58,074 bases of DNA from the NCBI GenBank assembly GCA_902533965.1, contig CACANZ010000003.1:1-58074 (forward strand). Reading direction: 5' to 3'. The stretch comes from an uncultured Pelagibacteraceae bacterium (GTDB taxonomy: Bacteria > Pseudomonadota > Alphaproteobacteria > Pelagibacterales > AG-422-B15). The translations under genes were made by a program, and so were the position numbers. Position 1 is the stretch's first letter; each line of letters starts with the position of its first letter. Under the pieces are notes generated by a model. It was not told the origin of the DNA and did no database searches. It saw only the letters and a list, made by a program, of their open reading frames with translations. Shown here in pieces: positions 38,329 to 48,196 of this stretch.

Positions 38329-38895
38329 TTAAAGATGATCTATAATTGTGTTAATTGATTGATTTATTTGCATAATTTCACCTACACCACTGACTTTTTT
38401 TAGCAGTTTTGCTTCATCATAATATTTTATTAAAGGCATAGTTTCTTTGAAATATGTTTCGAGCCTTTTAATTAGAGTTTCCTCGTTATCATCGGATCTT
38501 CCTTCTTCTTTACCTCTAGATAATATTCTGTCTTTTAAATGTTTTTCATCAACATCTAACTGAATTACGCATGATATATTGTCTTTTAGTTCTGACATCA
38601 ATTTATCTAGAAGCTTAGCCTGCTCTGTATTTCTGGGAAAGCCATCGAGCAGGTAACCACTTAAATTTTTATTATTAAAAAAAAATGATTTAATAACATT
38701 AATTATAATATCGTTAGAAACTAGTTTTCCCTCATCAATGATTTGTTTAGCCTTTACCCCAATTTCACTTTTATTAGCTATCTCCATCCTAAGCAAATCG
38801 CCTGTAGATAAGTGACTTAAATTATATTTTTCACAGATTAAATTTGCCTGGGTTCCTTTTCCAGCTCCTGGGGGTCCCAATAAAACTAAATTCAC
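38329..38895 (-). CDS. adk: Adenylate kinase (short form)
   Basis: Interconverts ATP + AMP and 2 ADP. The P-loop GPPGAGKGT is at residues 7-15, with STGDLLR and LLDGFPRNTEQA for AMP binding. At 188 residues it is the short type: the LID is reduced to RGKEEGRSDDNEETL and has neither the zinc cysteines nor the insert of E. coli Adk. It overlaps secY by 4 bases, the common secY-adk coupling. Confidence 0.96.
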   Translation of the reverse strand: MNLVLLGPPGAGKGTQANLICEKYNLSHLSTGDLLRMEIANKSEIGVKAKQIIDEGKLVSNDIIINVIKSFFFNNKNLSGYLLDGFPRNTEQAKLLDKLMSELKDNISCVIQLDVDEKHLKDRILSRGKEEGRSDDNEETLIKRLETYFKETMPLIKYYDEAKLLKKVSGVGEIMQINQSINTIIDHL

Positions 38896-40223
38896 CTTCT
38901 TGTGCCTCTTAGGCGAGATTTTTTTATTAGAGCTTCATATTGATAAGCAAACAAATGACTTTGAATTTGTCCAACAGTATCCATGCCTACAACCACAACA
39001 ATGAGTAGTGATGTACCTCCCAAATAAAATGGAATTGAGTATTGTGCAATTAAAATTTCTGGGAGTATGCATACAAATGCTAAATATAGTGCCCCAATGG
39101 TTGTTATTCTGGATAAGACAAAATCAATATACTCAGCAGTTTTTTCACCGGGCCTAATTCCTGGAATAAAGCCACCTTGTCTTTTTAGATTATCAGCTGT
39201 TTCAACTGGATTAAATACAATTGAAGTATAAAAGAATGCAAAAAATATAATGGCCGCGGCATACATAAGCATGTATGCAGGTTGGCCCCTACCAAGTAAT
39301 GCCGCAATATCATTTAACAATCCTGGCTCTGCAGATACATTAAAATTCGCAATTGTAATTGGTAGCAACAGAATAGATGAAGCAAATATTGCTGGTATAA
39401 CTCCTGCAGTATTGAGTTTAAGAGGTAAATGTGTGCTATCTCCAGCAAACATCTTATTACCCATTTGTCTTTTTGGATACTGGACTATTAATCTTCTCTG
39501 AGCTCTCTCCATAAAAACAATAAAGATAACTACAGCTACAATCATCACTAAAAGTAAAACAAGTGTAAGAGTTGAGATTGTTCCCTGACGACCCAATGTA
39601 AGTGTATTTATTAAGGCACTAGGTATTTCAGCTACAATACCAGAAAAAATAATGAGCGATATTCCATTTCCTATGCCTCTACTGGTTATTTGTTCTCCTA
39701 GCCACATTAAGAAGACAGTTCCGCCAGTTAATGTAATTGTTGTTGAAAGTCGAAAAAATAGTCCAGGGTCTGTAACAACTTTTCCTGCTGACTCTAACCC
39801 AACAGAAATCCCATACCCTTGTAATAAAGCAAGTAAGACAGTTCCGTATCTTGTATATTGAGTAATTTTTCTTCTACCAGGCTCACCCTCTTTCTTCAAA
39901 CTTGCCAGATGCGGAGAGACACTTGTCATAAGCTGCATAATAATTGATGAAGATATATATGGCATGATACCTAATGCGAAAATAGCCATTCGACTAATTG
40001 CGCCACCTGCAAAAACGTCAAACATTCCAAGAATTCCACTTTGATTAGTTTCAACAAGAAGTTTTAATTGCTCAATGTCTATTCCAGGTAAAGGTATATA
40101 TGTGCCAAATCTATAAATTATTAAAGCACCTAAAGTGAACCAAATTCTTTTTTTCAATTCAGTTGCCTTAGAAAAGACACTAAAGTTGAAATTTGATGCT
40201 AATTTTTCAGCTGCTGAAGCCAT
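38892..40223 (-). CDS. secY: Protein translocase subunit SecY
   Basis: The channel-forming subunit of the SecYEG translocon. The 443-residue protein has ten predicted membrane helices; landmarks are TYIPLPGIDIEQL, the plug region after GGAISRMAIFALGIMPYI, ITSRGIGNGISLIIFSGI and the C-terminal YQYEALIKKSRLRG. It follows rplO after 4 bases, as in the spc operon generally. Confidence 0.98.
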   Translation of the reverse strand: MASAAEKLASNFNFSVFSKATELKKRIWFTLGALIIYRFGTYIPLPGIDIEQLKLLVETNQSGILGMFDVFAGGAISRMAIFALGIMPYISSSIIMQLMTSVSPHLASLKKEGEPGRRKITQYTRYGTVLLALLQGYGISVGLESAGKVVTDPGLFFRLSTTITLTGGTVFLMWLGEQITSRGIGNGISLIIFSGIVAEIPSALINTLTLGRQGTISTLTLVLLLVMIVAVVIFIVFMERAQRRLIVQYPKRQMGNKMFAGDSTHLPLKLNTAGVIPAIFASSILLLPITIANFNVSAEPGLLNDIAALLGRGQPAYMLMYAAAIIFFAFFYTSIVFNPVETADNLKRQGGFIPGIRPGEKTAEYIDFVLSRITTIGALYLAFVCILPEILIAQYSIPFYLGGTSLLIVVVVGMDTVGQIQSHLFAYQYEALIKKSRLRGTRR

Positions 40224-40227
40224 TTCG

Positions 40228-40692
40228 CTAAATTGCTTTACTTATTTTTAATTCAACACCAAGTTTTTGAAGTTTTTCTTCTGCAGACTTAGTTACTTTA
40301 CTACACTCAATTATATTTTTTGATTTTAATTCACCTGTACCGAGAATTTTTAAGAGTTTTTTATCTTTATTTTTCAATATACGTAACTTTTTTAAGAGTG
40401 CAATATTTATAATCTCTGACTCGTTGATAGAATTTTTATCGATCAATTTCTGCAGTGTGGCGAGGTTTAATTCAAAATATTGTTTCTTTGTAAAATTTGA
40501 AAATCCAAATTTAGGTAATCTTCTATGTAAAGGCATCTGTCCACCTTCGAAACCATTTATAGCAACACCTGAACGAGCTTTTTGTCCTTTGTGACCACTC
40601 CCAGAGGTTTTACCCTTACCTGAGCCTATACCTCTTCCAATTCTCTTCTTTGATTTAAAGCTCTTATTTTTATCAATTTGATTTAATTTCAT
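40228..40692 (-). CDS. rplO: 50S ribosomal protein L15
   Basis: L15 of 154 residues with the Gly-rich N-terminal extension that threads through 23S rRNA (KRIGRGIGSGKGKTSGSGHKG) and FEGGQMPLHRRLPKFGF. The C-terminal globular part is Lys-rich (KNKDKKLLKILGTGELK). It is directly adjacent to rpmD, with no spacer. Confidence 0.97.
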   Translation of the reverse strand: MKLNQIDKNKSFKSKKRIGRGIGSGKGKTSGSGHKGQKARSGVAINGFEGGQMPLHRRLPKFGFSNFTKKQYFELNLATLQKLIDKNSINESEIINIALLKKLRILKNKDKKLLKILGTGELKSKNIIECSKVTKSAEEKLQKLGVELKISKAI

Positions 40693-40875
40693 TTAATTAT
40701 TTTCCGTAATTACTAAATGTTTAATTTTTTTAATCATACCTAATGTTTCAGGCGTTGCTTCTCTTATGACGCTGCTGTTAATTTTTTTTAGCCCTAGTCC
40801 TTTTACCGTCGCTATTTGTCCCTTTTGAGAACCAATCGTACTTTTTTTTAATGTAATTTTTAATTTTTGAGTCAT
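40693..40875 (-). CDS. rpmD: 50S ribosomal protein L30
   Basis: A 60-residue L30 with [32 protein letters not shown] and the end [13 protein letters not shown], matching the ferredoxin-like L30 fold. It overlaps rpsE by 4 bases. It is one of the smallest genes of the cluster, and its reading frame is intact. Confidence 0.95.
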   Translation of the reverse strand: MTQKLKITLKKSTIGSQKGQIATVKGLGLKKINSSVIREATPETLGMIKKIKHLVITENN

Positions 40876-41402
40876 GTCGTTTCTCTTGCAGAAGTAATGT
40901 TGCCGACTTTTTTAGATCTCCTTGCAGCAATTATCTTAGGGGATTTTTGCTGTTTCAGTCCATCTACTGCTGCTCTGATAATATTATAAGGATTTGAGCT
41001 ACCAACTGACTTTGCAACAATGTCTTGTATGCCTAATAATTCAAATACTGCTCTAACTGATCCTCCAGCAATAATACCTGTGCCTGAGGGTGCAGATCTC
41101 ATTACAACGCGTGATGAACCGTGTATTCCAATTATATCATGATGTAATGTTCTGCCCTCTCTAAGCGGTATTCTGACCAAACTTTTTTTAGCTGAGTCTG
41201 TTGCTTTTTTAATGGCCTCAGGAACCTCTTTTGCTTTTCCATGACCAAAACCAACTTTGCCAGACTCATCACCAGCAACAACTAATGCTGCAAATCCAAA
41301 TCGCCTTCCTCCTTTAACAACTTTTGTAACACGGTTAATTGCTACTAGTTTGTCTTTAATATCAGTACCATTTTGATCTTTTATCTTGTTTTCTTTTGCC
41401 AT
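40872..41402 (-). CDS. rpsE: 30S ribosomal protein S5
   Basis: S5 of 176 residues; it helps translational accuracy at the S4/S5 interface and mRNA entry. Visible: [20 protein letters not shown] (the loop with spectinomycin-site residues), [17 protein letters not shown] and [18 protein letters not shown]. The N-terminus is Lys/Asp-rich. Eight bases separate it from rplR. Confidence 0.98.
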   Translation of the reverse strand: MAKENKIKDQNGTDIKDKLVAINRVTKVVKGGRRFGFAALVVAGDESGKVGFGHGKAKEVPEAIKKATDSAKKSLVRIPLREGRTLHHDIIGIHGSSRVVMRSAPSGTGIIAGGSVRAVFELLGIQDIVAKSVGSSNPYNIIRAAVDGLKQQKSPKIIAARRSKKVGNITSARETT

Positions 41403-41410
41403 AATATTTC

Positions 41411-41758
41411 CTATAAATTTATACCCCCAGATCTTACTTCATCAGTAATAGTTTTTACTATTCCATGATACAAGTTTGAACCACGATCCAAGTAAACATC
41501 TTTAACGCCCTTTTCAGCTGCTGACTTAGCAAGTTCACTGCCTAATATTTTTGCATTTGCAACATTACATGAATTTTTATTTTTTTCTGAATTTAGAGTT
41601 GAGGCACTGCAAACAGTAATACCTTTATTATCGTCAACGATTTGAGCATACAAGTGCTGTGAGGACTTATAAAGAGTAAGTCTCATGCGAGATTTATTAT
41701 TTTTCTTTAGCTTAAACCTGACCCTACTTGATCTTTTTTGTTTTTTTGGAGATAACAT
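41411..41758 (-). CDS. rplR: 50S ribosomal protein L18
   Basis: A 5S rRNA-binding protein of 115 residues. It has [29 protein letters not shown] and [17 protein letters not shown]...YHG, the typical L18 core; the last residues GGINL match the usual GL(E/N/Q)F-type end loosely. It abuts rplF (one shared base). Confidence 0.97.
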   Translation of the reverse strand: MLSPKKQKRSSRVRFKLKKNNKSRMRLTLYKSSQHLYAQIVDDNKGITVCSASTLNSEKNKNSCNVANAKILGSELAKSAAEKGVKDVYLDRGSNLYHGIVKTITDEVRSGGINL

Positions 41759-42291
41759 TATTTCTTTTTACCTTCTTTTCTATTTATATACTCATCGGCA
41801 TATTTTATGCCCTTACCTTTATAAGGTTCAGGCCCCCTAAAATTTCTAATTTCAGCAGCAGTTTGTCCAACAAGTTGCTTGTCAGGACCCTTAATCTCAA
41901 TATTATTTTGCTTATCTACTGTGACTGTAATATTTTCTGGAATATCGTAGTTTATCGGATGACTATACCCAAGCAATAATTCAAGAGTTTTACCTTTTAA
42001 GGCTGCACGATATCCAACACCATTCATTTCTAATTTTTTTGTAAAACCCTCACTTACACCAATAATTAAATTATTAACTAAATTTCTCTGTAATCCCCAG
42101 AAAGAAACTAGAGTTTTGTCATCAGATTTGGGTTTCATTGTAATTTTTTGACCTTCAACTATTACTTCGATTTGAGAATTTAACTTAGATTCAAGTTTGC
42201 CTAATGGGCCCTCAGCTGAAATTAATCCATCTTGAAGATTAATTTTTACGCTTTGTGGTATATTTATTTCTTTTGATCCAACTCTAGACAT
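41758..42291 (-). CDS. rplF: 50S ribosomal protein L6
   Basis: L6 of 177 residues near the sarcin-ricin loop. Two duplicated halves are seen: IPQSVKINLQDGLISAEGPLG and the second domain with GYSHPINYDIPENITVTVDKQN; the signature GPDKQLVGQTAAEIRNFRGPEPYKGKGIKY is intact. It is spaced 2 bases from rpsH. Confidence 0.98.
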   Translation of the reverse strand: MSRVGSKEINIPQSVKINLQDGLISAEGPLGKLESKLNSQIEVIVEGQKITMKPKSDDKTLVSFWGLQRNLVNNLIIGVSEGFTKKLEMNGVGYRAALKGKTLELLLGYSHPINYDIPENITVTVDKQNNIEIKGPDKQLVGQTAAEIRNFRGPEPYKGKGIKYADEYINRKEGKKK

Positions 42292-42293
42292 AA

Positions 42294-42692
42294 TTAAAAT
42301 ACTCTACAAATTATTTCCCCGCCTACTTTTTGATCTCTTGCGTCTGCATCCGTCATCACACCTTTCGAAGTTGAAATAATTGAAATTCCAAGACCATTAT
42401 GTACATACGGTAACCTTCCAGCGCCAGAATAAACACGCCTACCTGGTTTTGAAATTCTTGTGATCTCTGAAATTACTGGACCTTTTTCATCATATTTCAG
42501 TTCAATATCAAGCTCTTCCCTGCCAGATGAGTGTTTTGTTCGAGCATATCCTCTTATGTAACCTTCTTTTTTAAGTACCTCTAAAATATTTTCTCTTAAC
42601 TTTGATACGGGGGAACTAACAATTGGTTTGTACCTCATTTGTGCATTTCTAATTCTACTAAATAAATCTGACAACGGATCTTGTAATGACAT
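42294..42692 (-). CDS. rpsH: 30S ribosomal protein S8
   Basis: S8 of 132 residues; in E. coli this protein also represses the spc operon by binding its mRNA. It begins [15 protein letters not shown], has [21 protein letters not shown] and ends [29 protein letters not shown]. All are typical. A 12-base gap separates it from rpsN. Confidence 0.98.
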   Translation of the reverse strand: MSLQDPLSDLFSRIRNAQMRYKPIVSSPVSKLRENILEVLKKEGYIRGYARTKHSSGREELDIELKYDEKGPVISEITRISKPGRRVYSGAGRLPYVHNGLGISIISTSKGVMTDADARDQKVGGEIICRVF

Positions 42693-42704
42693 ATTTCTTC
42701 CTTT

Positions 42705-43010
42705 CTACCAGCTTGATTTATTCATTCCAGGGATTTGACCTTTAGATGCAAGATCCCTCAAAGCGATTCTAGATAATCTCACTCGTTTATGGTAACCCCT
42801 TGGACGGCCTGTTAATTCACATCTATTTCGAACTCTTGTTCTCGCACCATTTCTTCTTAGTTTGGAAAGTTTTAGTTGAGCTTGAAACCTATCATCAATA
42901 GAGGTTTTTTTGTCCATAATAAGAGATTTTAGTCTATTTCTTTTCTGCAGGTCTTTTTCAGACATTTTTATTCTTCTTTTATTTTTTTCTATCGAACTTT
43001 TTTTAGCCAT
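42705..43010 (-). CDS. rpsN: 30S ribosomal protein S14 (zinc-free long form)
   Basis: A 101-residue S14 ending CELTGRPRGYHKRVRLSRIALRDLASKGQIPGMNKSSW. It lacks the CxxC...CxxC zinc ribbon of the short type, keeping a single Cys, so it is the C- form usual in proteobacteria. A ribosome-binding stretch (AAGAAT/GG-rich) is not strong. Confidence 0.97.
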   Translation of the reverse strand: MAKKSSIEKNKRRIKMSEKDLQKRNRLKSLIMDKKTSIDDRFQAQLKLSKLRRNGARTRVRNRCELTGRPRGYHKRVRLSRIALRDLASKGQIPGMNKSSW

Positions 43011-43018
43011 ATTCTTAC

Positions 43019-43573
43019 CTAATCATTAATTGGAAAATTTAGAGATTTTAATAATAACAATGCCTGCTCATCATTTGTAGCTGTAGTATTAATTGTAATA
43101 TCTAACCCACGCACCTTATCAAGTTTATCCACATTAATTTCAGGAAAAACTGTGCATTCCTTGATTCCGAAAGAGTAATTGCCTCTTCCATCGAAACAAT
43201 TTTTTTTCAATCCTCTAAAGTCTCTAATACGCGGAAGAGCAATAGTAACGAGTCTATCAATAAACTCGTACATCCTGTTACCTCTTAAAGTAACCTTTAC
43301 TCCTAAAGGCATACCAGCTCTGATTTTAAAAGTAGCGATTGATTTTCTTGCTTTTGTCACTAAAGGTTGTTGACCTGCTATCGAAGCTAATTGATCTGAA
43401 GCAAGTTGAATTACTTTAGAATCATTTACTGCCTCTCCAAGGCCCATGTTTAATGAAACTTTTACCAACTTAGGCAGCGCAAGATCGTTCTTTATGGAAA
43501 GATCATTCTTTAGCTTTGGCACTATCGTATTTACATACATTTCTTTTAAACGTGGAGTATAATTATCCATCAA
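43019..43573 (-). CDS. rplE: 50S ribosomal protein L5
   Basis: L5 of 184 residues that binds 5S rRNA and contacts P-site tRNA. Features: LPKLVKVSLNMGLGEA, PLVTKARKSIATFKIRAGMPLG and RDFRGLKKNCFDGRGNYSFG. There are two consecutive ATGs; either could start translation and both lie within the rplX end (11-base overlap). Confidence 0.98.
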   Translation of the reverse strand: MMDNYTPRLKEMYVNTIVPKLKNDLSIKNDLALPKLVKVSLNMGLGEAVNDSKVIQLASDQLASIAGQQPLVTKARKSIATFKIRAGMPLGVKVTLRGNRMYEFIDRLVTIALPRIRDFRGLKKNCFDGRGNYSFGIKECTVFPEINVDKLDKVRGLDITINTTATNDEQALLLLKSLNFPIND

Positions 43574-43874
43574 TTTGATCTCCCGTTTTGATGTTAATTC
43601 TCACTTTTTTATTGTCTTTTAAGTATTTATAGCCAACTCTAACACCTTTGTTGGTCTTTTTATCAACCGGCATTAAATTAGAGAGCATAATTGGCATCTC
43701 CTTATTCAAAACTCCACCTTCGTTTTTCTGATCTTGTTTTTGATGCTTCTTTGAAATGTTCACGCCCTTAACAATTGCTTTCATACCTAATATTTTCATC
43801 ACTTCACCAACTTTTCCCTTATCCTTACCTGTGTTAACAGTAACTTGATCACCTTTTTTTAATCTCATGCTCAT
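43563..43874 (-). CDS. rplX: 50S ribosomal protein L24
   Basis: An assembly initiator protein of 103 residues with the KOW motif KKGDQVTVNTGKDKGKVGEV and KAIVKGVNISKKH. The first ATG shares one base with the rplN stop; a second ATG two codons in (43868) is an alternative. Downstream it overlaps rplE. Confidence 0.96.
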   Translation of the reverse strand: MSMRLKKGDQVTVNTGKDKGKVGEVMKILGMKAIVKGVNISKKHQKQDQKNEGGVLNKEMPIMLSNLMPVDKKTNKGVRVGYKYLKDNKKVRINIKTGDQIDG

Positions 43875-44242
43875 TATAAGACCTCCGGTGCTAGTGAAAT
43901 GATTTTCATTTGTTTTTTTGATCTTAGCTCTCTACAAACAGGGCCAAAGATTCTTGTCCCTACCGGTTCACCCTGATTATTAATTAATACAGCGGCGTTT
44001 GTATCAAACTTAATTGTACTTCCATCAACTCTTTTCAACTCTTTTCTAGTTCTTACTATTACAGCTTTATGGACAGTTCCTTTTTTAACCTTCCCTTTGG
44101 GTATTGCGTCTTTCACAGTTACTACGATAATATCTCCTACAGATGCAAAACGACGCTTTGATCCACCAAGAACTTTAACACATAAAACCTCTTTGGCTCC
44201 TGAGTTATCCGCAACATTTAATCGAGACTCAACTTGTATCAT
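43874..44242 (-). CDS. rplN: 50S ribosomal protein L14
   Basis: L14 of 122 residues, part of intersubunit bridges B5/B8. It begins [19 protein letters not shown] and has [31 protein letters not shown] and [13 protein letters not shown], all hallmark segments. It is contiguous with rpsQ. Confidence 0.98.
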   Translation of the reverse strand: MIQVESRLNVADNSGAKEVLCVKVLGGSKRRFASVGDIIVVTVKDAIPKGKVKKGTVHKAVIVRTRKELKRVDGSTIKFDTNAAVLINNQGEPVGTRIFGPVCRELRSKKQMKIISLAPEVL

Positions 44243-44470
44243 TTAACTAATTGCAACCCATCTTTTTAGTTTAGAAATTGGCTTAGACTCCATAATTCTT
44301 ACTTTATCTCCTGCGTTAAATTGATTATCGGGATCATGTGCGCTGTATTTTTTTGATCTTCTAATCACTTTTTTTAACACTGGGTGTTTAAACTTTCTTT
44401 CAACTAAAACTGTTATTGTTTTATCTTGTTTGTTACTAATAACAGTTCCTTGTAATATCTTTTTTGGCAT
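44243..44470 (-). CDS. rpsQ: 30S ribosomal protein S17
   Basis: A 75-residue OB-fold S17 with [38 protein letters not shown] and [18 protein letters not shown]. Size and order (rpmC-rpsQ-rplN) are standard. The next gene follows with no spacer. Confidence 0.97.
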   Translation of the reverse strand: MPKKILQGTVISNKQDKTITVLVERKFKHPVLKKVIRRSKKYSAHDPDNQFNAGDKVRIMESKPISKLKRWVAIS

Positions 44471-44471
44471 A

Positions 44472-44663
44472 TTAGTTAACCGTTTTTTCCTTCATTATTG
44501 TTTTTATTCTTGCAATCAGTTTTCTTACCTTAAAAATTCGAGACGTATTCTCCAGCTGGCCCGAGGACTTTTGAAATCTCAAGTTAAAGGACTCCTTGTA
44601 TAAATTTTGCAACTCAGTCTTTAATTGATCTATTGTTTTTTTTCTTATTTCTTCTGCTTTCAT
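44472..44663 (-). CDS. rpmC: 50S ribosomal protein L29
   Basis: A 63-residue two-helix protein at the tunnel exit, a docking site for SRP and trigger factor. It reads [39 protein letters not shown] and [14 protein letters not shown], the L29 pattern. It lies 1 base before rpsQ. Confidence 0.96.
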   Translation of the reverse strand: MKAEEIRKKTIDQLKTELQNLYKESFNLRFQKSSGQLENTSRIFKVRKLIARIKTIMKEKTVN

Positions 44664-44670
44664 AAAGTCT

Positions 44671-45084
44671 CTATTTAATTAACTGTTCCACTACCTTAGT
44701 TTTAATAGGCAGTTTAGATGAAGCGCGTCCAAAAGCCTCTGTTGCAATTGCTTGTGAAACGCCATCAACTTCAAATAAAATTTTTCCTGGTTTAACCCTG
44801 CATGCCCAATACTCTGGTGATCCTTTGCCTTTACCCATTCTTACCTCTGTAGGTTTTTTTGAAACTGGAACATCAGGAAATATTCTAACCCACACTCTTC
44901 CAGCTCTTTTCATGAATCTTGTCATTGCAACACGGGCAGCCTCAATTTGACGAGCTGTTACTCTTTCAGCTTCTAAAGCTTTCAAACCATATGTCCCATA
45001 ATTAAGCGTTGTCGCTGACGTTGCAACTCCCTTAATTCTACCCTTATGTGCTTTTCTATATTTTGTTTTCTTTGGCTGTAACAT
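44671..45084 (-). CDS. rplP: 50S ribosomal protein L16
   Basis: L16 of 137 residues near the A-site finger and peptidyl-transferase centre. Features: [37 protein letters not shown] and [19 protein letters not shown]. The Arg in the [10 protein letters not shown] region is the usual hydroxylation site in E. coli; whether that occurs here is unknown. Confidence 0.98.
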   Translation of the reverse strand: MLQPKKTKYRKAHKGRIKGVATSATTLNYGTYGLKALEAERVTARQIEAARVAMTRFMKRAGRVWVRIFPDVPVSKKPTEVRMGKGKGSPEYWACRVKPGKILFEVDGVSQAIATEAFGRASSKLPIKTKVVEQLIK

Positions 45085-45086
45085 AT

Positions 45087-45758
45087 CTATCCTAATTTAT
45101 TTGGGTTGTTATCTAATTCATGAGGTGCATTATCATCTATATCGCCTTTATATATCCAAACTTTTATTCCGCATGAACCATATGTAGTTTGTGCTGTTGC
45201 GACTGCATAATCTACATTTGCTCTGAAAGTATGCAAAGGTACTCTACCTTCCCTATACCACTCAGTTCTTGCTATTTCAGTTCCCCCAAGTCTACCTCCA
45301 CAATTTACTCTAATTCCGTCCGCTCCCAAGCGCATTGCTGACTGAACTGAACGTTTCATCGCTCTTCGGAATGAAACGCGTCTTTCTAATTGTTCAGCTA
45401 TGCCATCAGCAATTAATTGTGCTTCTACTTCTGGTTTTCTAATCTCCACAAGATTTATAGAAACTTCATCAGAAGTAAATTCAGAGATTTTTTTCTTCAA
45501 TTTCTCAATATCACTACCTTTTTTTCCAATAATAAGACCTGGACGCGCTGAATAAATTGTAACCTGCGCTTTCTTTGCAGGCCGTTCAATCTGAATTTTT
45601 GCTACAGCACAATTTTTAAGTTTTTTCTCAAGATAAGCTCTAATCTTTAAATCTTCCTGCAAGAACGATCCAAATTCCTTCTTACCGGCATACCATCTAG
45701 ATTGCCACTTCTTATTTAGAATTAATCTAAGTCCAATTGGATTTACTTTTTGACCCAT
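45087..45758 (-). CDS. rpsC: 30S ribosomal protein S3
   Basis: S3 of 223 residues forming the mRNA entry site. The N-terminal [14 protein letters not shown] domain with [17 protein letters not shown], and C-terminal [24 protein letters not shown] are all present. The C-terminal tail ending [11 protein letters not shown] is short and acidic-neutral, without a long extension. It begins 3 bases after rplV. Confidence 0.98.
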   Translation of the reverse strand: MGQKVNPIGLRLILNKKWQSRWYAGKKEFGSFLQEDLKIRAYLEKKLKNCAVAKIQIERPAKKAQVTIYSARPGLIIGKKGSDIEKLKKKISEFTSDEVSINLVEIRKPEVEAQLIADGIAEQLERRVSFRRAMKRSVQSAMRLGADGIRVNCGGRLGGTEIARTEWYREGRVPLHTFRANVDYAVATAQTTYGSCGIKVWIYKGDIDDNAPHELDNNPNKLG

Positions 45759-45761
45759 ATA

Positions 45762-46151
45762 CTATTTTGCCTTCTCTTTCTTTACTTCCTTAACTTGATC
45801 TTCAGAAACTTTTATTGTGACGTTAGTAAGAAATTTATTAATTCTCCCCGGTCTACCCTTTGCTCTTGCTCTCCATCTTTTCATTACCATACCTTTACCA
45901 CAATATGCTTCAGTAACTTTTAATATATCAATATCTAATTGATGATTATTTTCAGCATTAGCAATTGCACTATTTAAAACTTTAGAAATATTTTTAGCTA
46001 CTCCTCTAGACGAAAATTTTAATAAGTTAAGCGCTTCAGATGCCTTTTTGCCTCTAATCATTTCAAGAACAGCATTAGCTTTTGACGGACTCACTCTCAT
46101 GTTCCTTTGAATTGCATATGCTTCGTTATCTTTTCTTACAAGTTGTCTCAT
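45762..46151 (-). CDS. rplV: 50S ribosomal protein L22
   Basis: L22 of 129 residues lining the peptide exit tunnel. It shows [25 protein letters not shown] and the beta-hairpin [22 protein letters not shown]; the C-terminus is Lys/Glu-rich. Two bases separate it from rpsS. Confidence 0.97.
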   Translation of the reverse strand: MRQLVRKDNEAYAIQRNMRVSPSKANAVLEMIRGKKASEALNLLKFSSRGVAKNISKVLNSAIANAENNHQLDIDILKVTEAYCGKGMVMKRWRARAKGRPGRINKFLTNVTIKVSEDQVKEVKKEKAK

Positions 46152-46153
46152 AT

Positions 46154-46426
46154 TTATTTCGTTTTCTTATCACCTGTGTGGCCATTAAAAGTTCTAGTAG
46201 GAGAAAATTCTCCAAGTTTATGGCCAACCATGTCTTCAGTTACGTTTACAGGTATAAATCTTTTGCCATTGTGAACCGCAAAATTTACACCCACAAATTC
46301 AGGCAGTATAGTCGATCTTCTAGACCAAGTCTTAATGACGCTATTGCCACCTGAATCAGATGCCGCTTTTACTTTTTTTAATAAATGGCCATCAACAAAT
46401 GGTCCCTTCCAAACAGATCTTGTCAT
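46154..46426 (-). CDS. rpsS: 30S ribosomal protein S19
   Basis: A 90-residue S19 in the 30S head. [45 protein letters not shown] (given as two adjoining parts) and [17 protein letters not shown] identify it. It is contiguous with rplB. Confidence 0.98.
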   Translation of the reverse strand: MTRSVWKGPFVDGHLLKKVKAASDSGGNSVIKTWSRRSTILPEFVGVNFAVHNGKRFIPVNVTEDMVGHKLGEFSPTRTFNGHTGDKKTK

Positions 46427-47272
46427 TTATACCTCTATTCTTGCTTTCTTATCCGTTTTTCTTTTTATAATAAATTTATCAGTTCTTTTATTATTTCTTG
46501 TCTTCTTTCCCTTTGTAGGTCTACCCCATGGAGTTACAGGGTCTCTTCCGCCAGAAGTTTTACCTTCACCACCACCGTGTGGATGATCAATAGGATTCAT
46601 AGCAACCCCTCTGACAGATGGCCTTATACCAAGCCACCTGTTTCTACCGGCCTTGCCTAGCTTTTGGTTTTTTTTATCAATATTTGATAAAACACCTATT
46701 GTAGCTCGACATTCTTCTCTAATTTTTCGCTGTTCCCCTGAAGGCAACTTAATAGCGACATAACCATTAGATTTTCCAACTATTTGGGTTGATGTGCCTG
46801 CAGACCTTGCTAATTGTGCCCCGCTTCCTGATTTTAATTCGATGTTATGTATGTCAATGCCTACAGGTATGTCAGACATGGGCATGCAATTTCCATCTCT
46901 AATTTCTTTTTTTGATCCAGAAATTACTTTATCTCCAACCTTTATATCTTTCGGGGCCAATATATAGCTTTGAATACCGTCATCATATTTAATCAATGCT
47001 ATATATGAAGATCTATTTGGATCATATTCTATTCTTTCTACAGTCGCACTGACATCTACCTTATTTCTTTTGAAATCAATTATTCTATATTTTGATTTAT
47101 GCCCTCCACCTTTTCTTCTCATAGTGATCCTGCCTGTATTATTACGTCCACCTTTTTTAGAGATACCAGTGGTAAGTGATTTTACTGGTTTACCATTCCA
47201 TAATCCTTTTTTATCAACTAGAGTAAGTCCTCTGGTTCCGGGCGTGTTAGGTTTGAATTTTTTAAGTGCCAT
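46427..47272 (-). CDS. rplB: 50S ribosomal protein L2
   Basis: L2 of 281 residues, needed for subunit association and peptidyl-transferase activity. Signature [16 protein letters not shown] (with the functionally important His) and [21 protein letters not shown] are intact. C-terminal [20 protein letters not shown] is typical. It lies 4 bases after rplW. Confidence 0.98.
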   Translation of the reverse strand: MALKKFKPNTPGTRGLTLVDKKGLWNGKPVKSLTTGISKKGGRNNTGRITMRRKGGGHKSKYRIIDFKRNKVDVSATVERIEYDPNRSSYIALIKYDDGIQSYILAPKDIKVGDKVISGSKKEIRDGNCMPMSDIPVGIDIHNIELKSGSGAQLARSAGTSTQIVGKSNGYVAIKLPSGEQRKIREECRATIGVLSNIDKKNQKLGKAGRNRWLGIRPSVRGVAMNPIDHPHGGGEGKTSGGRDPVTPWGRPTKGKKTRNNKRTDKFIIKRKTDKKARIEV

Positions 47273-47276
47273 TTAT

Positions 47277-47570
47277 TTATACTCCCGCATTAATATCAAT
47301 AGTTTGACCATCTTCGAGGGTAACGAATGCCTTCTTGTAATCCGACCTTTTACCAAGAGAACCCCTAAATGATTTAAGCTTACCCTTAACGATTGAAGTA
47401 TTTACTTTTTTTACTTTGACTTTAAAAATATTTTCAATTGCTAATTTAATTTCTTTCTTTGAACTTGATTTCTGAACTTGGAATGTAACTTGATTATACT
47501 CTGAACCCATTGAGGACTTCTCTGTAATAATAGGTTTGATTATTGTTTTAAAATCTTTAATTGTAGCCAT
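47277..47570 (-). CDS. rplW: 50S ribosomal protein L23
   Basis: L23 of 97 residues at the tunnel exit, contacting trigger factor and SRP. I chose ATG 47570 (MATIKDFKTIIKPIITEKS) because an upstream ATG at 47591 would add MKIGLIK inside the rplD end with no family similarity. It contains VKKVNTSIVKGKLKSFRG, the usual C-terminal half. Confidence 0.95.
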   Translation of the reverse strand: MATIKDFKTIIKPIITEKSSMGSEYNQVTFQVQKSSSKKEIKLAIENIFKVKVKKVNTSIVKGKLKSFRGSLGKRSDYKKAFVTLEDGQTIDINAGV

Positions 47571-47571
47571 C

Positions 47572-48192
47572 TTAATTAATCCTATTTTCAAGTATTTCTA
47601 AGGCATTCTTACTCATGATCAATTTTTCAAATCCAAGTAAGTCGAGTGCATTAAAATTATTTATACTTGAGTACTTTATATTTTTTAAGTTTCTTGATGC
47701 CAATGCAAAATTATTATCAGGTTTATCGCCCTCTAGTATAAGCGCAGAGTGTACATTTAAATCTGAGAGGCTTTTAACTAGTGTTTTTGTCTTTGGCTCT
47801 GCAATTTTGAGTTCTTCAACAATTATCAAATTGTTGTTCTTGATTTTATCAGAAAGAATATGCTTCAAAGCCTCTTGCCTAGTTCGTTTTGGCATCTTTT
47901 TTAATGAACGAACTCCTCTTAAGTTATGAGCCATTCCACCACTTCTAAATATATTTGCTTTTTTGGAGCCGTGCCTAGCTCCTCCACTTCCCTTTTGTCT
48001 TCCTAGCTTTTGTGTTGTTCCTTTTACTTCAGACCTGTTTTTAGTCCTAGCTCTTAGAGGTTTCTGGTTCGACTCATTCCATCTAACTAGAGAGCCAACA
48101 ACACTTAAATCGGATTTACTATTGAATAATTGATCTTTCAAATTGACCGACCCGCTCTTTTTTCCATCTATTTTGTGCATGTCAATTTGCAT
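47572..48192 (-). CDS. rplD: 50S ribosomal protein L4
   Basis: L4 of 206 residues; it lines the tunnel constriction and, in E. coli, represses the S10 operon. It has the long loop with RTKNRSEVKGTTQKLGRQKG and GSGGARHGSKKANIFRSGG, then the Rossmann-like globular domain. The first ATG (MQIDMHKIDGKKSGS) matches the normal L4 N-terminus. The stop is 1 base from rplW. Confidence 0.97.
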   Translation of the reverse strand: MQIDMHKIDGKKSGSVNLKDQLFNSKSDLSVVGSLVRWNESNQKPLRARTKNRSEVKGTTQKLGRQKGSGGARHGSKKANIFRSGGMAHNLRGVRSLKKMPKRTRQEALKHILSDKIKNNNLIIVEELKIAEPKTKTLVKSLSDLNVHSALILEGDKPDNNFALASRNLKNIKYSSINNFNALDLLGFEKLIMSKNALEILENRIN

Positions 48193-48196
48193 TTAC